Assembly: GCA_033064195.1 (NCBI GenBank)
Contig: JARBJD010000268.1
Location: 40,118-104,117, forward strand
Origin: Blattamonas nauphoetae
Lineage: Eukaryota; Preaxostyla; Oxymonadida
Reading direction: 5' to 3'
DNA: 64,000 nucleotides
How positions within the stretch are numbered: position 1 is the first letter of the stretch; each line of letters opens with the position of its first letter. Under the pieces are notes generated by a model. It ran no database searches and was not told where the DNA came from. It saw only the letters and a list, made by a program, of their open reading frames with translations. The translations under genes were made by a program, and so were the position numbers. This document shows, one piece after another, positions 9,224-21,525 of the stretch.

Positions 9224-11779
9224 TCACCAATAATCATCCCACCATAACCCTCTTCGTCGACGACGAGGTTGCGCACATCGAACCAGAGGAGGAAGGAGAG
9301 CTGGTGTTGTAAATCCGGGAATCGTGGAAGGTTCAAAGACGAATGACGCGACTGTACAGTTCATCCCAATCTTCATCCCCAGATCGGAGAGTGACTGTTT
9401 CAGAATCACGTTCAGCATGTCTTCCCACCCTTCCTCGCGAAGCACCACTCGCCATCTCTCTTCACTGTCGGTCTCGTTTGGGAAAGCTCGCAGCAAAAAG
9501 ACTGACATCAAGCAACACGTTTCTTTGGCACAAACAGGCGGTGATGGATTGCGTGCAACGATGACTGTGTCCATGAGAGAGTCGATGAGTTGACTTGTGC
9601 CAAGTGGAACACCAGGAAAGGACTTCAGCACTCCACAAACAGCAGAAGGATCAAAATCATTCATCCTCTTCAACGCCGACAACAGATGCAGAAGGAGTTG
9701 TCGTCGCGTCTGATCTGGCGTTGTCGTGTTGTTCTGTTGGAGGAGAGCGGCATCCTTCACTCCAATGCACTTCACTTCGAAGTCCACAAAGAATTCCAGA
9801 AGAGAGACGGGACGAGAAATCATACAATCTGCACCAGCTGAGGAGTGCTCTGCGGAAGAAGGGGGGAAGATGGTGTGGTGTGTGATGTCGTATCCATCCA
9901 GTCCGTGTGTCACCACGTCCACTCGGAGGAAGAACTCCTTCACTCGAACATAAGAAGCTGGGAGCTTGATAAAGCCAGGACGACAAGATTGTTGTGTGGG
10001 TCGATTCGTTGGTTGAGGAATCAAGTTGAGGAAGGACGAGACGAGGTGGACGAGAGGGAAGCAATCAACTGTGCGGAGCAGCGGGGTCAGTTCAGAGCAG
10101 ACACGCACCAGAGCAAGCAGCAGCGTCTCCCTCGTTTGTTCGACACGTTCGTCTTTGCTCAAGAGTGCGTTCCCTCTCTCCTTCAATCGCTGCAAGATCA
10201 GTGGATACAGCACGTGCAGTCTCTCCAATCCTGACGGCGAGCCAGCAAGTGAAGACACGGCCATTCGCATCACTCGCCACACATCCACAAGCTCGTTCAC
10301 ACCCGTCCCTGTTCTTGTTGACGATGTTGGTTCCCCATTCCCGTCGACATGTGGTGTCTGTGTCATTCCATCTGTGGTTGTCTTTTCAGTTTCTTGTGTG
10401 TCCGTGTGGAGAGGATGCCGCTGCTCGATCTCCAACAGCCTGTCCACAATCTGTTGTGCCTCGTCTTTCTCCAATCCGTCTCGATTTGCACTGTCCGAAT
10501 TCTGGCTAAGCAATGACAGGAGGAAGGAGAGTGCAAGCTCGTCCAGATCCTGCAGAAGGAGTTGGGCGATTCTGGGCACAATCTGAGACGGTACGATCAA
10601 CGTGGGTGTCTCTTTGAGGCCGATGTTGATGACGGCCAGGAGGGACAGAGCGAGTGTGTTCGACGGTTCGGGGCGGGAGAGACATTTCAACAAGGTGTGC
10701 CAGAGTGAGGAGGAAGAAGTGAGGCGGGTCACAATCTTCGACAGCGCGACGAGGATCGGATCATTTGAATGTGCATTGTGAGGGAGGAGGGCAAGAAGTC
10801 GTTTCATGAAGGGTTCTTGGATCTCGATGTAAATCTCGCAAGATGCGAAGAATTCCAGATACATTGTAAAAATTTGGACATGGTGGGAGGGTGGGGCAGC
10901 AGTGAGTGCTGTCACGAGGAGCGTGAGCGGAAGACAGTTGGCCATGTTGTGGAGGGCTTCCTCTGATGTCAAGAGGGACGAGGCGATCCGAACCAGAAGT
11001 TTGACTGTTTCGACACAAGGCGATGAGACATCGGAATCTGGAAAAAGAGCTGAAAGATGTCCGAGCAGAGTTGAAGCAGCTGCCATGTTGATCGGTGATT
11101 TTCCCCACACACGAGGTCCGCGTAAATCTATGTCGGCCTGTAGAGCGACAGTGTCAACACTGCATAAGGCTGGGAGGCACTCGTTTGGTGGGATTGAGGT
11201 CACGGAATGGAGGATGGAGACAGCCTTGTTTGTGATGGTTGTGTCCGACGATGTGACGAATAAGAGCATGTATGGCACAATTGGATCAATCATGTTCAAG
11301 GGATAGTTGTCAGTCCGCACAGAAGGAAGCCGTCCCATCTCGATGAGAACGAAATCGAGGAGATGGATTGTCGCTCGTTTGAGGACAGCGTTTCTCCCAC
11401 TATCAGAAGAACTCCCCAACGTGGTAGGACAAAAAATTGAACTGGATTGTTTCAGCGTTTCTTTGATGGTCCGTCCGATTTCATATCTGGCATTCCAGTT
11501 GTCATTGAAGGAGAACTTCTCCACGAGTGTCACGAGCATTGACCACATTTTGTCTGTTTCAAAGAGATAAAACCGATTAAATAAGCCTTCGGTTTGGCTA
11601 GATCGATCTGAAAATATCAAAAAAGTGATGGACACACTTTGGAGAATGTCGATGATTCGTTCAGCATAAAATGCTTGTGCATTGTTCTGTGTCTCGGCAA
11701 AACTGGTCACAATTTCATAGAATGAATTCCAAGTTCTCCGAAAACGACGGGAGGCCTTTTCAGGAAACAGGTATGTCAT
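9224..11779 (-). CDS. Large helical-repeat protein, family C
   Basis: Starts MTYLFPEKASRRFRRTWNSFY at 11779. A 30-nt in-frame intron (11637-11608) is predicted, giving about 841 aa. The body is alpha-helical and Leu-rich, with repeats of the type LLVTALTAAPPSHHVQI, GLERLHVLYPLILQRLKERG and SSFLNLIPQP. It has an acidic/Thr linker (about residues 470-510) and an aromatic-acidic tail RRRGLWWDDYW. No signal peptide or TM is seen, so it is probably cytoplasmic. It is a close paralogue of the transposon-split gene at 22205-26863, which continues past WWDDYW with FDPSYPDSFT, so this copy may stop early or have a further 3' exon. HEAT/armadillo-type architecture is inferred; no catalytic motif was found. 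Confidence 0.75.
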   Translation of the reverse strand: MTYLFPEKASRRFRRTWNSFYEIVTSFAETQNNAQAFYAERIIDILQSVSITFLIFSDRSSQTEGLFNRFYLFETDKMWSMLVTLVEKFSFNDNWNARYEIGRTIKETLKQSSSIFCPTTLGSSSDSGRNAVLKRATIHLLDFVLIEMGRLPSVRTDNYPLNMIDPIVPYMLLFVTSSDTTITNKAVSILHSVTSIPPNECLPALCSVDTVALQADIDLRGPRVWGKSPINMAAASTLLGHLSALFPDSDVSSPCVETVKLLVRIASSLLTSEEALHNMANCLPLTLLVTALTAAPPSHHVQIFTMYLEFFASCEIYIEIQEPFMKRLLALLPHNAHSNDPILVALSKIVTRLTSSSSLWHTLLKCLSRPEPSNTLALSLLAVINIGLKETPTLIVPSQIVPRIAQLLLQDLDELALSFLLSLLSQNSDSANRDGLEKDEAQQIVDRLLEIEQRHPLHTDTQETEKTTTDGMTQTPHVDGNGEPTSSTRTGTGVNELVDVWRVMRMAVSSLAGSPSGLERLHVLYPLILQRLKERGNALLSKDERVEQTRETLLLALVRVCSELTPLLRTVDCFPLVHLVSSFLNLIPQPTNRPTQQSCRPGFIKLPASYVRVKEFFLRVDVVTHGLDGYDITHHTIFPPSSAEHSSAGADCMISRPVSLLEFFVDFEVKCIGVKDAALLQQNNTTTPDQTRRQLLLHLLSALKRMNDFDPSAVCGVLKSFPGVPLGTSQLIDSLMDTVIVARNPSPPVCAKETCCLMSVFLLRAFPNETDSEERWRVVLREEGWEDMLNVILKQSLSDLGMKIGMNCTVASFVFEPSTIPGFTTPALLPPLVRCAQPRRRRRGLWWDDYW
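11608..11637 (-). other. Predicted 30-nt (3n) intron in family C gene
   Basis: On the minus strand GTGTGTCCATC...ATATTTTCAG sits exactly where the paralogue at 22205-26863 has a 25-nt GTGTGTTAATC... intron that must be removed. Being a multiple of three without a stop, it does not break the ORF; unspliced, it would add SVSITFLIFS. Confidence 0.7.
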
Positions 11780-14342
11780 GATTGAGGATCCAAATTAACG
11801 AGAGAACACACTAAGGGCAGGATCGAACTGGATTAATTGAATTGAAGAGAAATAGTCATATTTCAGCTTAATCATCCCTTTTCATTCCTATTATGTGGAA
11901 ATCTGAGCTGTATCGTTGAATACTATCATTATTGGCGCAGGAAATGAGGATGGAGTCGTGGATCAATCCATTCTTCGCAGTATCATCAATCCGTCTGATG
12001 AACCTTCTTGGTCTCATCCTTGTTCATCGACTCTATGTCGAAGCCACGTCCACAAAAGAGAGAATTCTGCCGCTATCTCTCCAGATGGACTTTGCTCCTC
12101 CCACAGAAGCCGCGCACATCTCTGGAAAAGAACGAGCTTTCGTGCCGCAAATAAACCTGAACCACGGAACATATCATTCGAATGTGTATCTAATGGACTC
12201 TATCTCTCTTTCGCTGCAAGGATCAGGCACAACAATCTGCCATACATCGTCTTTGACCAAGTCTGAAACAGTGAATGATCCGGACCCGGAAAACCATGGA
12301 AATGAAAATGAAAACTCGACACCATTCATATTTGTATTCTCGAATTCCACAATATCGATGTCTCAAATCTCATTGGATTGTGGATGGCGCGGCACGAGTG
12401 TCGGAAGAATCTCGTCATCCAGATTAACGATCGACAACTGCCCAATCATCTCCAACGCTGAGTCGTCTCCATTTGTGATCCACAACGAAAGGGATGACTT
12501 TGGAAGCTCGATTTTCTTTGTTGATTGTTGTCACAAATCGATTGAGAAGTCGAGCCTACTCGCGTTGGTCAGCCTCACCCCGTCCCACACAACCCACTCC
12601 TGTCACACAGACACCGACCAGGAAGTACCACCAACACTGGTCAGCTGTTCTGGCCTCTCACTGTCCGACACGCATCTCGTGTTGGGATCTGGTCCGTTGG
12701 TTGCTTTCTCGTCATCGACAGAACAAAACACGGGATTCTGGAACAATTTGGAGACTGTGTTGATGAAGAGCAGACTCGTGAACATGACAAGTGATGAGGA
12801 TAAGGGGGCGTTGGAAGGATGGCGCAGAAGTCAAAAGATTCTGGGTTCGTCTGTGACTCAGAGCACAAACCATCTTTCTGGAACAACATGCATTGACATG
12901 AACTTGGGAGGGAGTCTTCTGTGCTCAAACACGTCCTTCTCACACTGCCAATCCTCCCTCGAACCAGAAATGATAAGAGACACAGATGACCGCAACATCC
13001 GTCGCTGCACATTTCTCTCGATGACTTCTTCTGAATTCGGAGCAGCAATCTATCATGCATTGAGAATCCGTCCCCTCATCGTGTCTGAATGCTCTTTCTC
13101 GAAATGCTCAGCAGAAGGAGGTGGCGGATCTATCGGTTTCCATCAATTATCAGATGGACACACTCCAATCACAATCTCTTCCTCGCTCTTCGTCGATTGT
13201 TCAGCTCAAGCAGGCGGGGCAGTTGACTTGATGGGTGCAAGCATCTGCACCATGGACAAAGTTGTCTTCCTCAATAACAACGCGTCTCTGTATGGAGGTG
13301 GTCTCGCGGTGAGCACTACTGATCAACTTACACTCTCGAACTGCGTCTTCGAGAAGTGTGACACTGATGTCTCTTGGGCATCGTATGGAGGGGGAGGGGT
13401 GTATCTGTATAACATCACGTCGCTCAGTCTGGATTCTGTGCTTTTCAGACGATGCAGTGCTAAGGAAGGAAATGACATTCATATTCTCTCTCAAGTTATT
13501 ACGATTCAGACACTTTTGCCAAACGTCACGAATTGTGATTCAACTTCAGAAAGGCCGAATGTGTACTTATCGTTCTCATTTGACAATACTCTGATTCCTG
13601 CTGTGCCAGACGCCTCAACTGCAAGTCTTGTGATGATTGACAACACACCAAGTGTTGATCAGACATCATCGACCATTCGAATGAGAGTGTCAAACAATGT
13701 GAATGGGAAGATGTTGGTTTTGGTGGACAACCCCAACCACGAACGACCAAACGACGACTCTCCCCCAGCGATTGCTCGTCTTCTGACGTTCGACTTCAGC
13801 ACGTCGACCAAATCAGCCACTCAAGAAGTGTCATTTGGAGATTGGGAAAAACTGCAATATGAATCGGAATATTGTGTGATTGCTGCATCGATTACAAACA
13901 CTCGCCTCACCATTCCACCATCGATTACTCTGACGACACCGAATCCTCCTCGTATTGTGCAAATCACATGTTCACTGGGCTCAGGAACAGACCACTGCTG
14001 GCTGCAATTGAAGGGTCGAACACTTCCAATTGGTCGATACACCGTGAAACTTGTTGCAGTTCCAGAATTGACATTCTCCGTTGAGTTTGATGGATCGAAA
14101 GGGGGACCAAACACTCTGAACATGTTCTCGTCTCGTCATTCCGAGAGATTGTTTGGAGCAGGAAGCAAACTGACATTCTCGACGAAATACGAAGTGGCAT
14201 CGATCAGATTCGAAGACGACACTGAACCATTCTTCCTCGACCCTCCTCGCCTCTTCTTCACACCAGTGGAACAGCCTCGATTGATTTCAATTGGTCCAGT
14301 CAGCTTCAAAAACGAATCAACGAAAGACACTATCCTGATCCC

Positions 14343-14863
14343 CAGGCTTCTGATTTGATCCCAGTGATCCCAGTCGGATCTGATCCCACTAAATACCTAC
14401 AATACCATTTCGTTTCTTTCATTTCAAAAAAGTCTTCTTATATATGATATTTGAATGGAAAAAAAAGTAAAAAGGAAAATGGTCACTTCATAGATCATGA
14501 AAATGCAAACTTTGGGTGCTGCTGTTTCAGTTTGTTCTACAACAATAATTATAAAACCAAGTCGATAATGCGTTATTATGTCTTCTTTGATGGTTTTTTC
14601 TCACTGACTAAAGTCAATGAAGGGAATACATCGAAAAAAGAAGTGTTGGTGATTGTGATCGTGCGTGTTTTTGGGAAATAAGAGCTGTCTGAAATATTGA
14701 AGAGCATTATGTGAAAACAAGAAGTGAATTGAACATGATTAATGAAGTGATAATGAGAAAATCTCAAAGGAAAAGAGTTGAAATTTGATCTCAGTCCAAA
14801 TTTAGGCACTGACATCAATTGATCCCAGTTTTACCTATTTTGATGGGACTACTCAGATGCCTG
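14343..14863. mobile_element. 521-bp non-autonomous hAT-like element
   Basis: The ends are CAGGCTTCTGA (left) and the reverse complement of CAGGCATCTGA (right), 10 of 11 matching. Both sides carry the 8-bp duplication CTGATCCC (14335-14342 and 14864-14871). CAGG... ends with 8-bp target duplications are the hAT hallmark. Several TGATCCCAG / TGATCTCAG copies lie near the ends, as expected of subterminal transposase-binding repeats. There is no transposase ORF. Removing element plus one CTGATCCC joins ...DTILI to PLVAGSLP in frame in the host gene. Confidence 0.85.
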
Positions 14864-17800
14864 CTGATCCCACTCGTTGCTGGATCTCTCCCCAACGGAC
14901 AATATGTCCTCAAACTCCGTTCGTCGTCATCAGAATATGTTTCTTTCACAGTGACGTTCCATAACAGTGTTACAAACCCGATTGAAGCGGTTGTTTATTC
15001 GAAAGACGCCAGTGAAATCAATCTAAAATATGGAGAAACGTACACAGTTGAAGATCTGTCAAAAGCTGATGTTCCCCTTCTTCAGAATCTGATTCCTCTC
15101 TCATTCGTCATTCCACCCGAACCGAAGCGAATCGAAGAAGGAAGGGTGACATTGAATGGAGCGAAGGATGAGGCGACAATCCTGCTGAAAGGAATAGCGC
15201 TACCTGATGAAAGCTACAGACTGATCCTCACTTCTGTGTCGTCGGAGCTGACATCTGAAGCGAGTTTGAACGATGATGGGGAAGTCGTGTTCAAAGTGCC
15301 GATTAGCACTTCGCCAACCTCAATTCTGGCATTCGGGCAGAATTACACAGTCTCATCGTTGAAGATTGGGAGCGAGAGTGTAGTTGTGAACTCCGATGTC
15401 GAATTGGCTGTCCCAAAAGCACCAATTGCGACAACAACATCATGTACGCTCGACACAGCATCGAACTCGAAATTCACTGTCACTTTCACTGGCTCGAACC
15501 TTCCAACATCAGGATCGTTCGTTGTGTCGTTTGATGGCCTGACTCAGACGATCGCAGTGACAATGAACTCGAGTGGAGGATTTTCGTCTCTGGTTGAAGT
15601 TAATACAACCACAGAAATCAAATTTGGCCAGATCTACACTATCTTATCGATTGTTGAGAAAGTGGACGGAAAAGAGGACGAACACATTCTGTGCAGTGGA
15701 CTGACGATGACAACACCAGATGGACCATCGTTGTTGAAAATTGACTCAGCAACGCTGAACAAGAACGATCTGAACCGTGTTGTGCTGGGTGTGTCGTTTG
15801 AGAACATGGTGGGTGGATCGTTCGAGATGAAAGTGACGAACAGTGCGACATCTTCAGAATTCGTCCTCTCCTCTCCAATCATTGTGACAAGTCATTCACG
15901 CACAGGAACAGTGACAGAGCTTGTATACGAGTCTGAAAAACTGGAATATGGAGCGAGCTACACGATTGTGTCACTGGAAAGCTCGACGCTGCCGATTTTG
16001 ATCAAAGACACAGCTGGATTCACCGTTCCACCAGCACCAACTCGAATCAAGTCGTGTTCTTGTGAGTTGGGAGGTGAAGACAAGAAATCAGCGATTTTGA
16101 GGATGGGAGGAGTGAACTTGCCAGTTGGGAAAGAGATTACAGCGACGATGAAGGAACTGAGAGGGGAAGAACTTGTTGGATCAGCGATCACTGTGTCGTG
16201 GAGATGGGAAGGAAGTGGAACAGTGTCGTCTGGAGACGTGTCAGTTGTGGTGTACGGTGCTGATTCTGTGCGCCTTCGATACGAGACATCGTATTGTGTG
16301 ACCTCTCTTGTGATCGCCGACACTCCCTCTGTTCTGGATCCAAAAGTGACCTTTATCGTTCCTGAGGAACCTGCACGTGTGGAGAATGCGTCACCAACAC
16401 TGAATTCTCTCCGAACATCAGTAATTGTGGAACTTCGTGGTCGAGAACTGAAAAGTGGATCGTTCTCTGTTACTCTCTCATCACATCCCTCAAACCCCAT
16501 CACATGTCCATCGACCAACGGCGTTGTCCGATTTGAAGTCTCAACTGTGACATCTAACTCGATACATCTTGGTTTTGGAGACACAGTCACCATTATGAAG
16601 GTCATGCTTGGACTCGACGAAGTGTTTGTGAACTCCAACACACTGCTGGAGTACACTCTCTCCTCTCCAATCGTCACCACACTTGGGTCAGTGACTGGAG
16701 CATTGACCGAGCTTGTTTACAAGTCTGGAAAACTGGAATATGGTACAAGTTACACGATTGTGTCACTCGAAAGCTCGACGTTGTCTGTATTGATCAAAGA
16801 CACAGCTGAATTCACAGTTCCTGATGAACCGAAGCGAATTGAAGAAGGAAGAGAGACATTGAATGGAGTGAAGAATGAAGCGACAGTGAGACTGAAAGGA
16901 AGAGCGCTGACTGATGGAAGCTACACACTGACACTCAATTCAGTGTCGTCGGAGCTGACCTCCGAAGCGAGTCTGAGCGAAGATGGGGAACTGCTATTCA
17001 AAGTGCCGATCAGCCTTTTGCCAACCTCGATTCTGACATTCGGACAGAATTACACGATCTCGTCATTGAAGTTTGGAAGCGACAATGTGGTGGTGAACTC
17101 GGATGTCAAGCTGGCTGTTCCCAACCCCCCAATCGTGAAAACCGCAGAAGTTCATCCAAACTCAATCAACACGACAATAACGCTTGGCTTGACAGGGACA
17201 GATCTCAGATTGGATGGATTCTACACTGTCACTCTCACTCCGCCAAACTCATTCGACATGCTGTTCAACAACTCAGAAACAACTTCGTCTCCAGAACTGC
17301 TTCTTGGCTGCACAGGAAGTCTGCAACACAACTCAAAATACACGATTGAGTCAATCACTCGTGTTGGAAATGATTCGGATGTGATCCTGACAGCTGGAGC
17401 TGTTTCGTTCACAACACCCAAATTGCCTGTGCCTCTTGTGCTCCACGTTAACCAAAAGGAAGGGGAGGACGATCAGTTCTGTGGAGAGAACGATCATCCT
17501 TGCTCAACGATTGATTTCGCGTGGTCGATTGTGTCTGCTCTGAAAGCGAAGACAGCAACACTTGCGATTGTGAACTCATCTCAACAGTCACAACCAATTT
17601 TCGTCTCAGCGGGAATGTCGATCCTGTTCACCAACGGAGGGAACTTGGAGCCGACTCTGACAATCCCTTCGAAGGCGTCGATGGCGACCAAAGCAGGAAT
17701 AATTGTTGTTGACAACGCTGGGTTCGAAGTGATTGACGTGACAATCAGAATTGAATCGACTGATCCTTCCTTCGTCTTCCTGTCTGCCTCCGAATCGACA

Positions 17801-19359
17801 ATCATTTTGAAGGAGGGTTCTTTCGTTGGTGAACCTCTACCAACTCTCGCTTCTAATTCTGAAAGCGAGAATATCTGTTCATGGAACAGTGGAATCATCA
17901 AACTTGACAATTGTATCGCAACTCTCAATCGAATGACCTTCTCATCTATCTCACAAGGAGCGATCCACATGAAAACTGGCACGCTGACGTTCAGAGAGTC
18001 TTCGTTTGATGGAAATTCCCCGAATCTCGACTCGTTTCCATCCGCCCACCGCAACATCCGCTGTGTTGAGGGAGGAAATGTGACGATTGGGAGTCTGAGT
18101 GGAGGCGATGGGTCAACAGACAAGCATCCCCATCTCTGGATCTCAACCACAGATTGCACGCTCAGTGGAGACGATGCCAGACCCGATTCCCCTCTCTTCA
18201 TTCCAACGCTTTCGTCGAAATCAGAAAGCTCTTGGAACAAGAACGAGAAACAATTCTCCGTGACAATTGTTGGGACAATGATGATTCCATGTGGCCTGTC
18301 TCTGAAAGTGTTTGAGATAAAGAAAGACAAATCGGAAGGAAAATCAGAGATTATTGAACTGTCATTGGGCACAGCTGACTCCTTCAACGAAACTCACATC
18401 ACCCTCTCCGTTCCTCTCACCTCGCTTTCCTTGTTGGACAAGTCTTTGGAATGGCAAGGCCGACTCGTTTTCGGATTGAATCAAACAACCACCGACTCAT
18501 TCGTTGTCCAAAAGAACTCTGCTGATCGGATGGCCCAGTCCTCTCTCGACAACATGAAATGGTGGATTCCTCTGGTCATCGTCTTGTCGTGTTGTGCTCT
18601 CGTCGTCATCTTTCTCGTTGTTCTCATTCTCCGTCGTCGCAAACAGCAGAAAACTCAGAAAGGTTTAGCAACACAACAGGAGTCACAGAACGAGATGGAG
18701 GAAGAAAAGATCGATGTGGAACAGATCGACAACGAAGGAGGGAATGCAGTTCGCACGAGTGCGGGCGTGTTGAAAGGAGGAACGCTGAACCCGGAAAGAG
18801 GAGACGAAGCTAAACCAATGCTGACCAAACAGATGGACACACCACTCGCGGAATGTGTGAGTGTTTTGGACTGTGCAAAGTTGGAAACGAAAGAGATGCT
18901 GAAAATGGAGACACTTTTCGATCGGCTGCATCGGAACAAGAAGGGTCTCCTTGATAAACGAGCAAAACAGATCGAGCTGACTCGTGGCCTCCAAAAATTG
19001 GGAAAACTGAACCCCCACGCCGACGTCCTTCTTCATCTTTCATCTCACTGGATTCTGATTGACGTGGATGGGAGGCTGAGGCATGGATTCGGTATGTATG
19101 TCAAGCTTCGGTATGTATGTCAATTCGGTATGTATGTCAAAGAACTTCGGTATGTATGTCAAAACAAAAATGAGTTTCTGTCGCTTTAGAGGTGCCAATT
19201 CGATCAAATTTCATACTTATTCATCGTTTCACAATGCATTATTTTGTGGGGAGGTGATAGAAAGCAGATGAATACCAATGAAGTGAGAAAAATGAGATGA
19301 GATCGTCTTGAAATCTGGTGTACCACTTATATACGATTTAAGATCAATACAGCTAAACT

Positions 19360-19590
19360 TGTTCTGAAATGAAGAAGAATAATTCAGAAATGAAAATGAT
19401 TGTTCAGAAATGAAGAGGAATTGTTCAGAAATGAAAATGATTGTTCAGAAATGAACACGACTAATTCAGAAATGAAAATGATTGTTCAGAAATGAAGAAG
19501 AATTGTTCAGAAATGAAAAATGATTGTTCAGAAATGAACACGAATAATTCAGAAATGAAAACAAATAATTCTGAAATGAAAATCATATTT
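19360..19590. repeat. Left array of ~20-bp units (TTCAGAAATGAA...)
   Basis: About eleven head-to-tail copies of a 20-21-bp unit with core TTCAGAAATGAA and variable spacer (AATGATTG, GAGGAATTG, CACGAATAA). Spacers recur in a fixed order, so a higher-order repeat exists. It is the inverted partner of the array at 20265-20580. Confidence 0.9.
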
Positions 19591-20264
19591 AGCAGGCCTG
19601 GATGATCACAAAAAAGTTTAAATCCACTCTTTTATGTTGTGAGAACGGTTGATTAAACGCTCGAAGTCATAAAAAAGCTGTTCACGTGGTGTCAGAAATA
19701 CGTCCCGTATCACATCAAAACAGTGTTGTTTGTGTCAATATCTCTATAAAAGACATACACAGAGATACATATTGTGTGTTGAAGTGCATTTTTTTAAAAG
19801 ACCATTATTTTTTTGATAAATATACTTTGCGAAACCGGTACTACCTGGAGATGTTTTTCCAAAGTTATTCTTGTTGTCCAACAAAATAAAGTGATAATAA
19901 ACATGAAAAAATGGTTGAGAATCCAAATCTTCTGAACCAGAGAACAGATCTTCACCAACTTTTGCATGACTCTTATCATAACATAATCGAACTTGTGCGG
20001 GTTTTTGGGATCATGTGCGGTTTTTCATGGAACCAAAACTTTATAAATACCCTCTTTTATCACAATTGACAAACAATGGCTATTTCACCCAGAAACCAGC
20101 TGTCCAAGTGGATGAACCGGATGAATGATGTTTTTCGTGATTTTTTACCAGTTTTATTTGAGATTTTTCATATAGTTCTGTGTGTTGTATGGTTTAGGTG
20201 GAATGGGGGAGCAACGTTCTCTCATCCGATACCAGTGTACAGCAGTATCAATAAAATGCCAGAC

Positions 20265-20580
20265 TTGTTTTTCATTTCTGAATTATTCGTGTTCATTTCT
20301 GAACAATCATTTTTCATTTCTGAACAATTCTTCTTCATTTCTGAACAATCATTTTCATTTCTGAATTATTCGTGTTCATTTCTGAACAATCATTTTTCAT
20401 TTCTGAACAATTCTTCTTCATTTCTGAACAATCATTTTCATTTCTGAATTAGTCGTGTTCATTTCTGAACAATCATTTTCATTTCTGAACAATTCCTCTT
20501 CATTTCTGAACAATCATTTTCATTTCTGAATTATTCTTCTTCATTTCAGAACTATTCTTCTTCATTTCAGAACAAGTCTA
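20265..20580. repeat. Right array, inverted relative to 19360-19590
   Basis: About fifteen units with core TTCATTTCTGAA, the reverse complement of the left array core, with the same spacer variants. It is longer than the left arm by what looks like one internal higher-order duplication. Transcripts or single strands across both arrays could fold into a long hairpin. Confidence 0.9.
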
Positions 20581-21525
20581 CCTGTATTCCAAGATATTCC
20601 AACTATCTGAATCTCTTATCACCATTAAAAGTGGTCTCAACTCGAAATAGAGCATCAGCACCCCGATCCACCAAAGACACAGATCGTCCATTTTTTCTCT
20701 TATTATCAGTAACTTCGTTTCAGTTTCTCAATATAATCTCATTATAGCACCTCTGAACATGATCAATAACAATATATCCTCAGAAAAAGCAGATTGAGCA
20801 CATGAAATTGAAAGACACAAAACGGAATCCAAATGATCGATAACTTTCCAGGAACACTTACAACCGACTCTTCTCCCCGTGATGGTATGTATTGATGTCC
20901 TTTCTTCATTTTGCATATATGGCTGTTGCAAAATCTGATAGTGATGTTGCGTCAGATGGGCTTGACATACATACCGAATCTTGACATACATACCGAATTT
21001 ATGCCGAGGCTGAGCATCCAAATGAATCGAGCGCCGATTGCATCATTTGGCGGACAATCCAATGCGAACCGTTCCACCGCAATTGAATCGGTTCTTCCTG
21101 AAGATTCGCGTTCGATGAATGTGAACAATGAGAATGCAGATGGGATGGATCGAGCAGCGAAGCTCGCGAGAGAGAAAGAGGATCAAGAAGACCAGCGATG
21201 GCAGGCACCTGAACAAGAGGGAAACACTTCGATCCCTTCATGCGATCTGGAGAAGGTGACGGTTTTTCGGCTCGGCCTTGTGTTGTGGGAAATGGAGACT
21301 GGACAGGTTCCGTTTCGAGAAACAGATGGAGTGAATGCGGGTCGTCAGCTGAGGGCAGGAGTGAAACCGAACATGGAATCTGTTCAGAACAAAGATATGC
21401 AAGAACTGCTTCTGAAATGCCTGGAACTGCAGCCAATTGACCGAATTACTCTGGATAACGTGATCTCGTCCCTCAATTCAATCCCCGACGATCCTGTTCC
21501 AGCACAGCAACTCTTCGGATCGTAG

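Larger units (their letters stand above)
19080..21005. mobile_element. 1926-bp inverted-array (foldback-like) element
   Basis: The termini are GGCATGGATTCGGTATGTAT on the left and, on the reverse strand, GGCATAAATTCGGTATGTAT on the right. They are flanked by the 8-bp duplication GAGGCTGA (19072-19079, 21006-21013). Just inside, a unit TTCGGTATGTATGTCAA is repeated four times on the left and twice, inverted, on the right. Deeper in lie two large inverted arrays (19360-19590 and 20265-20580) round a ~670-bp core. No convincing ORF was found; ORFs inside the arrays are repeat artefacts. Its excision restores ...DVDGRL-SIQMNR... in the host gene. Superfamily is unclear: 8-bp target sites recall hAT, long TIRs recall Mutator/foldback elements. 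Confidence 0.8.
11998..21525 (+). pseudogene. Giant beta-helix / Ig-like repeat / TM / pseudokinase receptor-like gene, split by two transposons
   Basis: Without the two insertions (14343-14863 and 19080-21005, one target copy kept each) the gene is one 2355-codon ORF: 11998-14342 + 14872-19079 + 21014-21525. The chosen ATG at 11998 gives a signal peptide (MNLLGLILVHRLYVEA); ATGs at 11944/11953 are possible. Order: beta-helix region with GGA(V/I) and 'SxFxxCxA' strands (to ~13500), then about ten ~100-residue Ig/IPT-like repeats with PP.P.RI...L and Y.V.SL signatures (13600-17430). Next come a second beta-helix block starting LHVNQKEGED..FCGENDHPCSTIDFAW (17450-18200), a TM helix WWIPLVIVLSCCALVVIFLV followed by RRRK (18562-18655), and a cytoplasmic kinase remnant. 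The remnant keeps APE-like QAPE, FRLGLVLWEMETGQVPF and a terminal ...IDRITLDN helix, but lacks VAIK-Lys, HRD and DFG. A type I surface receptor-like protein is inferred. As assembled the gene is broken. Confidence 0.8.

Noticed and set aside
9324-11570. Several plus-strand ORFs of 80-190 aa
   Set aside because: Antisense shadows of the family C gene; the same shadows recur at 24662-26653 opposite its paralogue.
20076-20447. 123-aa plus-strand ORF rich in SFLNN/FISEQ
   Set aside because: It is a translation of the 20-bp repeat array, not a gene.
19360-20580. CRISPR-like array
   Set aside because: Units are ~20 bp with short recurring spacers and lie in inverted pairs inside a TIR element in eukaryotic DNA; no cas-like gene.
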